Origin: Deltaproteobacteria bacterium
GTDB taxonomy: Bacteria; Desulfobacterota; GWC2-55-46; DRQE01
Reading direction: 5' to 3'
NCBI GenBank assembly: GCA_011371515.1
Contig: DRQE01000034.1
Span: 1 to 10,657, forward strand
DNA length: 10,657 nucleotides
Shown: positions 1 to 5,110 of the stretch, one piece after another
Numbering within the stretch: position 1 is the first letter of the stretch
How the letters are laid out: every line of letters starts with the position of its first letter
Notes under the pieces: generated by a model
What the model saw: only the letters and a program-made list of their open reading frames with translations
What the model was told of the DNA's origin: nothing
The model's database searches: none
Translations under genes and position numbers: made by a program

Positions 1-32
1 AGAAACTTTAAGAGTCTTAAGTAAAGAGCCAT
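1..32 (-). CDS. msbA: Probable lipid A export ABC transporter MsbA, first codons only (gene runs off the left edge)
   Basis: Only the first ten complete codons are visible; they read MALYLRLLKF and the following partial codon is Leu. A short hydrophobic and basic start of this kind is typical of MsbA-type exporters, which flip core-lipid A across the inner membrane using ATP. The ATG (32 to 30) lies 5 bp after the lpxB stop. A good Shine-Dalgarno sequence, GAGGAG, sits inside the end of lpxB about 10 bases upstream, which supports a real start. An msbA gene directly after lpxB is a common arrangement in lineages with this operon. The identity rests mainly on position and on this short N-terminus; another gene cannot be excluded because no ABC motif falls inside the window. 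Confidence 0.6.
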   Translation of the reverse strand, partial: MALYLRLLKF

Positions 33-37
33 AGGGG

Positions 38-1183
38 TCAGTCTCCTCTGCATGCAATCTGGTATATTATCTGTGCAGCCCTCTGCGGGGCAGAGCCGTC
101 TTTTGAAAGGGTCTTTCTTATGTCCCTGAAGCGCTCGACCATGTGTGCCCTTACTTTATCGTCTGTGAATATACGAAACATCTGTGCCGCAATATTCTCA
201 GGGGTTACATTCTTCTGTATTAGTTCAGGCACCACCCCTTCGCCTGCCACTATGTTGGGAAGCCCTATGTGTTCTACGCCAACGAGGAATCTGCCGATAA
301 AATAGGAAAGGGGGGATACCCTGTACACTATTATCATTGGCGTTCCGATAAGTGCTGTCTCCAGTGTTGCCGTGCCAGAGGTTACAACCGCAAGGTCTGA
401 GGCACGCAGTGCCTCATAGAGAGCACCCCTTACAATCTGTGCCTTTAAGCGGGCTGCCCGAAGCTCTTCTTCTATGAGTTCATCCTTTATCGTATCTGCA
501 GCAGGTATGAGGACAGCCACATCTTTCCCTATCTTTTCTTCGAAGAGTCTTACGCCTTCAAGCATGGGGGCGAGAAGTTTTTTCACCTCGTCGGTTCTGC
601 TTCCTGCAAGGATGGATACAACCACAGAATCTTTCTTCAGTGCAAGCTCTTTCCTTGCCTCATCTTTTGAGATATTCAGCCTTGCCTTCTCTGCCAGCGG
701 GTGTCCCACATACTCCACATCCACGCCTGCCTCTCTGTAGATTGCCTCTTCAAAGGGGAAGACCACGAGCATTTTGTCCACCACTCTGGCTATCTTTTTC
801 ACCCTACCCCTTCGCCATGCCCATACCTGTGGGCTTATGTAATAGACGACAGGCACCCCCCTCTTTTTAGCAAGTCCTGCAAACTTGAGGTTGAACTCAG
901 GATAGTCTATGAGCACCACACAGTGGAACTTCTCTTTATAGAGAAGCTCTTTTAGCTGTCTGTATGCCCTCCATATATCACCCAGCTTTTCCACCGCCTC
1001 TGCCAGCCCAACCACCGCAAGCCTTGAGGAGTCTATCCCCTCAAGCCCTGCCTGAAGCATCTTGCTGCCACCCATACCCTTTATCTTTACAGAGGGGTCT
1101 ATCTTCCTGATTTCTTTTATAAGTGAGCTTCCGTGGAGGTCTCCTGAAGCCTCTGCACTTATCATGAGGATGGTTTTTGTCAT
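38..1183 (-). CDS. lpxB: Lipid-A-disaccharide synthase
   Basis: This inverting GT19 glycosyltransferase joins UDP-2,3-diacylglucosamine and lipid X into the tetraacyl disaccharide 1-phosphate of lipid A at the inner face of the cytoplasmic membrane. The 381-residue length matches the family (E. coli 382). The N-terminal AEASGD (10-15) corresponds to GETSGD of E. coli. IDYPEFN (92-98) carries Asp93, equivalent to essential Asp98. VSPQVWAW-like sequence follows at about 116-123 (here ISPQVWAW), AGSR (193-196) carries Arg196, equivalent to Arg201, and SGTATLE (269-275) is the nucleotide-sugar site. It starts 12 bp after the oxidoreductase stop with only a weak AAAGG next to the ATG, so translation is probably coupled to the gene upstream. 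The enzyme needs lipid X from LpxH, LpxI or LpxG, none of which is encoded here. Confidence 0.97.
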   Translation of the reverse strand: MTKTILMISAEASGDLHGSSLIKEIRKIDPSVKIKGMGGSKMLQAGLEGIDSSRLAVVGLAEAVEKLGDIWRAYRQLKELLYKEKFHCVVLIDYPEFNLKFAGLAKKRGVPVVYYISPQVWAWRRGRVKKIARVVDKMLVVFPFEEAIYREAGVDVEYVGHPLAEKARLNISKDEARKELALKKDSVVVSILAGSRTDEVKKLLAPMLEGVRLFEEKIGKDVAVLIPAADTIKDELIEEELRAARLKAQIVRGALYEALRASDLAVVTSGTATLETALIGTPMIIVYRVSPLSYFIGRFLVGVEHIGLPNIVAGEGVVPELIQKNVTPENIAAQMFRIFTDDKVRAHMVERFRDIRKTLSKDGSAPQRAAQIIYQIACRGD

Positions 1184-1195
1184 AACCTTTAAGGT

Positions 1196-2194
1196 TCAGT
1201 CCACACCGGCAAATACCTGTGAAAGGTCCAGCACACCTTCCAGCTGGTCCCTTGCCTTCTCTATGGAGAGCCTTATAGAGCTTTTTATCTTCTTTGCCAC
1301 TTCCAGTGCCCTTTTTCCCTCCGAGCCCGGCACCTGTGGTGGCAGCCTCTTGCGAGATGCCTCAAGGAATGCCTTTATCTCTTCCATAAGGGGATCTCCT
1401 TTTTTAATCCTTGGGCTTTCCTTCTCAAGGGTGGGTCTGTCCCCTCCCTGTTTGAGATGCATTATGGTTGCACGCTGTGTGTCGTAGTCTATCGAAAGAT
1501 AGGTGCAGGGCTGGAAGACACGGATTCTTCTCTGTTTCTCCCTTGAGACCCTGCTCGCAGTGATATTCGCCACACAGCCTGTCTTGAACCTGAGCCTTGC
1601 ACTGGCTATGTCTATCTTTCCTGACATCACGGGCACGCCCACGGCATCTACCATCTCCACATCGGAGTCAACGAGGCTTAGCACAATATCTATGTCGTGT
1701 ATCATAAGGTCGTATATGACATCCGTATCGAGTGCCCTGCTCGAGAAAGGGGAAAGCCTGTGAGACTCTATAAACAGCGGTGCCTTTACCTTCTCCCGCA
1801 TGAGTTTAACCGCAGGGTTGAACCTTTCGAGAAGCCCCACCTGTAGCACCACGCCCCTTTTTTCAGCCTCCTTTATGAGTTTTGCCGCCTCTGTGGGGTT
1901 TGCGGTCATAGGCTTTTCTATAAGCACATCCACCCCCTTTGAGAGAAAGAAGCGGGCTATCTTGTAGTGTGTTATGGTTGGTGTTACTATACTTACGGCA
2001 TCCACCATGCCAGCAAGCTTACGATAGTCTGTGTATGGGGTGGTGCCAAGCTCCTTTGCCACAGCACTGGCGCGTTCTTCGTCCACATCCACCACTGCAA
2101 CAAGCTCTGCCTCTTCGAGCTCGTGGAACTTTGTGGCATGAAGCCTGCCAAAGTGTCCCACACCTATAACCGCTGTTCTTATCTTCTTTGCCAT
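1196..2194 (-). CDS. gnnA: Gfo/Idh/MocA-family NAD(P)-dependent oxidoreductase, probable UDP-GlcNAc 3-dehydrogenase (GnnA-like)
   Basis: A 332-residue protein with an N-terminal Rossmann fold followed by a Gfo/Idh/MocA C-terminal domain. The dinucleotide loop is GVGHFG (11-16). Asp36 at the end of the second strand favours NAD over NADP. EKP (93-95) supplies the usual catalytic Lys94, and DLMIHDID (162-169) is the family's conserved Asp/His motif. In Acidithiobacillus ferrooxidans and Leptospira, GnnA of this family oxidises the 3-OH of UDP-GlcNAc and the aminotransferase GnnB then adds a 3-amino group, giving lipid A with amide-linked chains at position 3; in A. ferrooxidans both genes lie between lpxA and lpxB. 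Here the gene lies in that place but no gnnB is next to it. The family assignment is firm. The substrate is inferred from position, so a different sugar-nucleotide dehydrogenase role is possible. The start is 28 bp after lpxA with a modest GTGGAG upstream. Confidence 0.75.
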   Translation of the reverse strand: MAKKIRTAVIGVGHFGRLHATKFHELEEAELVAVVDVDEERASAVAKELGTTPYTDYRKLAGMVDAVSIVTPTITHYKIARFFLSKGVDVLIEKPMTANPTEAAKLIKEAEKRGVVLQVGLLERFNPAVKLMREKVKAPLFIESHRLSPFSSRALDTDVIYDLMIHDIDIVLSLVDSDVEMVDAVGVPVMSGKIDIASARLRFKTGCVANITASRVSREKQRRIRVFQPCTYLSIDYDTQRATIMHLKQGGDRPTLEKESPRIKKGDPLMEEIKAFLEASRKRLPPQVPGSEGKRALEVAKKIKSSIRLSIEKARDQLEGVLDLSQVFAGVD

Positions 2195-2222
2195 AGTGTG
2201 TTAAACTCCACTTCTGTTTTTT

Positions 2223-3053
2223 CTAATCCTCTATAGGGTCTGTCTCCTTTGCTATGGGCCTTTCTTTTGCAACGCCCCTTTTCGAGCCTTCTATGAACTG
2301 AAGAAACCGTTTTGCATGTACTGAGTCAGGCAGTTCCTCCTTAAGCCTTTCTGCTGCCTCCTTAAGGGGCATGGAAGACTTGAAAAGTATTGCATAGGCC
2401 CTTCTTATCTCTTTAAGGTCCTGCAGCCCAAAGCCCTGCCTTCTAAGCCCCACACTGTTAAGCCCGTGCAGATGTGCCCTGTTGCCCACCGCCATAACAT
2501 AGGGCGGAATATCCTTGCTGACCGCTGATGCCCCTCCTATGAAAGAGTAGGCACCTATACGCACATACTGGTGTATGGCAACGAGTCCACCAACTATTGC
2601 ATAGTCGTCTATTATAACATGCCCACCAAGGGTTGCAGCATTTGCCATTATAACATGGTTTCCGATGACACAGTCGTGTGCTATGTGGACATAGTTCATA
2701 AAGTAGTTGTCGTTGCCACAGATGGTCTTACCCTTGTCCTTCGGGGTGCCCTTGTGGATGGTTACGAATTCTCTTATAACATTGCGGTCCCCTATGATGG
2801 TCTCTGTGGGCTCGCCCCTGTAGCTTATATCCTGTGGCTCCATGCCAACCGAGGAGAACTGGAATAACCTGCACTGGCTTCCTATGGTGGTGTTATCGTG
2901 GACGACCACATGGGGACCCACCCTTGTGTTCTTACCTATTCGTACATTTTCGCCTATTATGGAATAGGGACCCACCTCGACTCCTGTATCGAGTTCTGCT
3001 GTGGGATGCACTATTGCTGTTGGATGTATCTTTACTTCGGCTGTGTTTTTCAT
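2223..3053 (-). CDS. lpxA: Acyl-ACP--UDP-N-acetylglucosamine O-acyltransferase (LpxA)
   Basis: LpxA performs the first step of lipid A synthesis, moving a 3-hydroxyacyl chain from ACP to the 3 position of UDP-GlcNAc in the cytoplasm as a left-handed beta-helix trimer. The 276-residue protein shows hexapeptide repeats from about residue 8 onwards, then HIAHDC (123-128) with catalytic His126 (E. coli His125), HQY (161-163), PPYVMAVGN (183-191) and the C-terminal helical domain from GLRRQGF (202-208). The chain-length ruler position (E. coli Gly173) is Gly174, which fits C14 or similar acyl chains. Two substrate-site positions differ from E. coli: Lys76 is Ser77 and Arg205 is Gln206. I chose the ATG at 3053 because GGAGAGGTGA lies about 7 bases ahead and the protein then begins like other LpxA proteins; the gap from fabZ is 8 bp. 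An in-frame ATG further upstream at 3143 would sit inside fabZ. The hydrophilic tail after about residue 258 is slightly longer than in E. coli. Confidence 0.97.
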   Translation of the reverse strand: MKNTAEVKIHPTAIVHPTAELDTGVEVGPYSIIGENVRIGKNTRVGPHVVVHDNTTIGSQCRLFQFSSVGMEPQDISYRGEPTETIIGDRNVIREFVTIHKGTPKDKGKTICGNDNYFMNYVHIAHDCVIGNHVIMANAATLGGHVIIDDYAIVGGLVAIHQYVRIGAYSFIGGASAVSKDIPPYVMAVGNRAHLHGLNSVGLRRQGFGLQDLKEIRRAYAILFKSSMPLKEAAERLKEELPDSVHAKRFLQFIEGSKRGVAKERPIAKETDPIED

Positions 3054-3070
3054 AATCTGCTTCACCTCTC
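3054..3070 (-). promoter_or_regulatory. Ribosome binding site that fixes the lpxA start
   Basis: Read on the minus strand, GAGAGGTGA overlaps the fabZ stop codon and lies about 7 bases before the ATG at 3053. It decides in favour of this start over the in-frame ATG 90 bases upstream and also suggests coupled translation from fabZ into lpxA. Confidence 0.7.
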
Positions 3071-3511
3071 CACGATTGTTGCCATAAGCTCTGCCTCTGC
3101 AACGCGCCTTTCGCCAACGAAGGCATTGCCTGTAAAGGTCCATATGGTGCCCCGTGTCTTTTTAACCTCGCATACAATCTCAAGGGTGTCACCGGGGAAT
3201 ACGGGGTTTCTGAACCGTGCACCATCTATACCCATGAAGTATACAAGCCTGTTGGACACATCGGCAGACTTGAATGCAAGCACCCCTCCAACCTGTGCCA
3301 TTGCCTCTATTATCAATACCCCTGGCATTATGGGGTGTGATGGGAAATGGCCCTGAAAGAAGGGCTCATTTATGGTAACATTCTTTATGCCTTTAGCCAT
3401 CTTGCCCTTTTCGAACTCCACTATTCTGTCTATAAGAAGGAAAGGGTAGCGATGGGGCAGTATATTCATAATCTCCTGTATATCTATGAAGGGGGTGTTA
3501 CTTTCTGCCAT
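3062..3511 (-). CDS. fabZ: 3-hydroxyacyl-[acyl-carrier-protein] dehydratase FabZ
   Basis: FabZ removes water from 3-hydroxyacyl-ACP to give trans-2-enoyl-ACP in type II fatty acid synthesis. It competes with LpxA and LpxD for the same substrate, which explains its conserved place between them. The 149-residue hot-dog-fold protein has the hallmark ILPHRYPFLLID (17-28) and then FFQGHFPSHPIMPG (51-64), with catalytic His55, and LIIEAMAQ (66-73), with catalytic Glu69. The 14-residue spacing equals that of His49 and Glu63 in Pseudomonas FabZ. FRNPVFPGD (about 101-109) is also conserved. The length is normal for FabZ and too short for FabA-like variants with isomerase activity. A strong AAAGGAGGAGG Shine-Dalgarno precedes the ATG, 15 bp after the lpxD stop. 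Confidence 0.97.
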   Translation of the reverse strand: MAESNTPFIDIQEIMNILPHRYPFLLIDRIVEFEKGKMAKGIKNVTINEPFFQGHFPSHPIMPGVLIIEAMAQVGGVLAFKSADVSNRLVYFMGIDGARFRNPVFPGDTLEIVCEVKKTRGTIWTFTGNAFVGERRVAEAELMATIVER

Positions 3512-3526
3512 AGCCTCCTCCTTTGT

Positions 3527-4561
3527 TTATTTTTTCTCAAGTCTGTTGAGCCTTTCCTCAAGCTCTCGCAGTTTGTCCTTTATTTCTGGCAGCTTTTGCA
3601 CAAGGGTCTGTGCCTTGAGCCACCGTTTGTGTTCAAGAAGTGGATAGCCCGTATAGGCTCCTTTGTTTTTTACGCTCGATGAAACCAGTGACTTTGCTCC
3701 TATGACACAATCATCTGTTATCTCCAGATGTCCTGCAACACCAACCTGACCTGCAAGCGTTACCCTGTTGCCTATTTTTGCAGAGCCTGCTACGCCAGCC
3801 TGTGCCACGACAATGCTGTTCTCACCTATACGCACATTGTGGGCTATCTGAACGAGATTGTCTATCTTTGTCCCCTTGCCTATGACTGTGCTGCCGATGG
3901 TTGCCCTGTCTATGGTTACACATGCGCCTATTTCCACATCGTCTTCCACGACCACCGTGCCCACCTGTGGTATCTTGTGGTGTTTTCCGCCCTCGGAAAT
4001 GTAGCCAAAGCCATCACTTCCTATAACACTGTTGCAGTGGATTATGACCCGCCTGCCTATCTTCGATTCTTCCCTTATGGACACATTGGAATAGATTACC
4101 GTATCATCACCTATCTCTGCGTTATCGCCAATGTATACGCCAGAATACAGCACTACACGGTTACCCACCTTTGCCCCTTTTGATATGAATACCCCTGCCT
4201 GTATGGATACATCGCTACCTATCGTGGCAGATGGGTCTATGTGGGCTTCAGGGCTTATGCCCGCAGGTGGATGGGTTACGGGCTTAAGGTGGCTCATTAT
4301 CTTTGCAAAGGCAAGATAGGGGTTTTCGACGACAATTAGGTTTTTACCTTCCACGCTTTCTGCAACCTCTGGGGATACCACAATGGCAGATGCCCCTGTG
4401 GTGGCAAGAAATCTTTTGTAGCGCCGATGGGAGATAAAGGTTATATCCCCTGCTTTTGCCTCTTCCAGAGAGGCAACCCCTGTTATAAGTGTGGCTTCGT
4501 CGCCCTTAAGGAAGCCACCCACAAGCTCTGCAAGCTCTTTGAGTCTTTTTCCTTCTGCCAT
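3527..4561 (-). CDS. lpxD: UDP-3-O-(3-hydroxyacyl)glucosamine N-acyltransferase (LpxD)
   Basis: LpxD adds the second 3-hydroxyacyl chain, to the 2-amino group of UDP-3-O-acylglucosamine, using acyl-ACP. At 344 residues it is close to E. coli LpxD (341). An N-terminal uridine-binding domain (about 1-100, with GVASLEEAKAGDITF at 28-42) is followed by a hexapeptide beta-helix (about 101-295). SDGFGY (182-187) and IGACVTIDRA (211-220) are family hallmarks, and VQIAHN (237-242) carries the catalytic His241 (E. coli His239). The C-terminus after YTGYPLLEHKRW (303-314) is a charged helix that probably forms the trimer's helical bundle and ACP contact. The gene begins 6 bp after skp without a clear Shine-Dalgarno sequence, so coupled translation is likely. 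Confidence 0.97.
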   Translation of the reverse strand: MAEGKRLKELAELVGGFLKGDEATLITGVASLEEAKAGDITFISHRRYKRFLATTGASAIVVSPEVAESVEGKNLIVVENPYLAFAKIMSHLKPVTHPPAGISPEAHIDPSATIGSDVSIQAGVFISKGAKVGNRVVLYSGVYIGDNAEIGDDTVIYSNVSIREESKIGRRVIIHCNSVIGSDGFGYISEGGKHHKIPQVGTVVVEDDVEIGACVTIDRATIGSTVIGKGTKIDNLVQIAHNVRIGENSIVVAQAGVAGSAKIGNRVTLAGQVGVAGHLEITDDCVIGAKSLVSSSVKNKGAYTGYPLLEHKRWLKAQTLVQKLPEIKDKLRELEERLNRLEKK

Positions 4562-4567
4562 GGCTTG

Positions 4568-5089
4568 TTAATCTTTTTTAAGTTTTTCGTTGTATAGCTT
4601 TATGACAAGGTCCGTAATGTCGTCTTTTTCCGGTCCATAAAGTATTAGCCCTGTGGATGCCTCGAGCACATAGGTGTATCCCCGCTCTTTTGCCACCCTG
4701 TCTATGATTGCCCGCAGCTCTTTTATAATCTTCTCTTCCTTCTGGCTTCTCTTTCTGTTGAGCTCCTCGCTGAGTCTTACGAACTCTTCCTGTAGCTGCT
4801 GGCTCTTTATCTGATAGTCCCTTTCCTTTGCTTTACGGGTTTCTTCGTTCCACACAGCGTGTTTCTTCTCTATCTCTTCACGCAGTTTCTTGAGCTCTTC
4901 CTGTTTTTTTGTGAGCTTCTTTTCGAGCTTGCGTGCCTCTTCTTTGAGCTCCTGTTTTGCCTTTATACCTGCCTCGCACTCATTGAGGGCTTTTTGCAGA
5001 TTCACATAGCCTATTTTGAGCTCTGCCGCGCCAGCCTGTGTAAAACCAAGCAGCACGAGTATGGCTACCAGAAAAGCTATCTTTCTCAT
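4568..5089 (-). CDS. skp: Periplasmic chaperone Skp/OmpH family protein
   Basis: Skp holds unfolded outer-membrane proteins in the periplasm and delivers them to the BAM complex as a jellyfish-shaped trimer. The 173-residue precursor (E. coli 161) has a clear signal peptide: a basic start MRK, a hydrophobic core from about 4 to 17, and probable cleavage after Ala21 in the AGA motif. The mature protein opens with LKIGYVNLQKAL (24-35), the family's first strand and trimer base. Residues of about 40 to 135 are almost entirely Lys, Glu, Arg, Gln and Leu, predicting the long coiled-coil tentacles. The end returns to the body domain (GYTYVLEASTGLILYG, about 137-152, then DITDLVIKLYNEKL). AAGGAGAG lies about 5 bases before the ATG, and the gap from bamA is 21 bp. 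Skp directly after bamA is the standard order. Confidence 0.93.
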   Translation of the reverse strand: MRKIAFLVAILVLLGFTQAGAAELKIGYVNLQKALNECEAGIKAKQELKEEARKLEKKLTKKQEELKKLREEIEKKHAVWNEETRKAKERDYQIKSQQLQEEFVRLSEELNRKRSQKEEKIIKELRAIIDRVAKERGYTYVLEASTGLILYGPEKDDITDLVIKLYNEKLKKD

Positions 5090-5110
5090 CTTTCTCTCCT
5101 TTTTATTTTT

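Noticed and set aside
3054..3143. In-frame upstream ATG that would lengthen LpxA by 30 residues
   Set aside because: The extension lies wholly inside fabZ in another frame, is Arg- and Cys-rich and unlike LpxA, and a good Shine-Dalgarno sequence precedes the ATG at 3053.
2932..3225. Minus-strand open frame of 97 codons across fabZ and lpxA
   Set aside because: It overlaps two conserved genes in a different frame and its translation shows no recognisable domain.
3728..4183. Plus-strand open frame of 151 codons rich in Tyr, Cys and His
   Set aside because: This composition arises from the antisense of the hexapeptide repeats of LpxD; no independent evidence of a gene.
3527..4561. Repetitive pattern in lpxD and lpxA suggestive of a DNA repeat
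   Set aside because: The periodicity is the protein-level hexapeptide repeat of left-handed beta-helix acyltransferases, not a nucleotide repeat.
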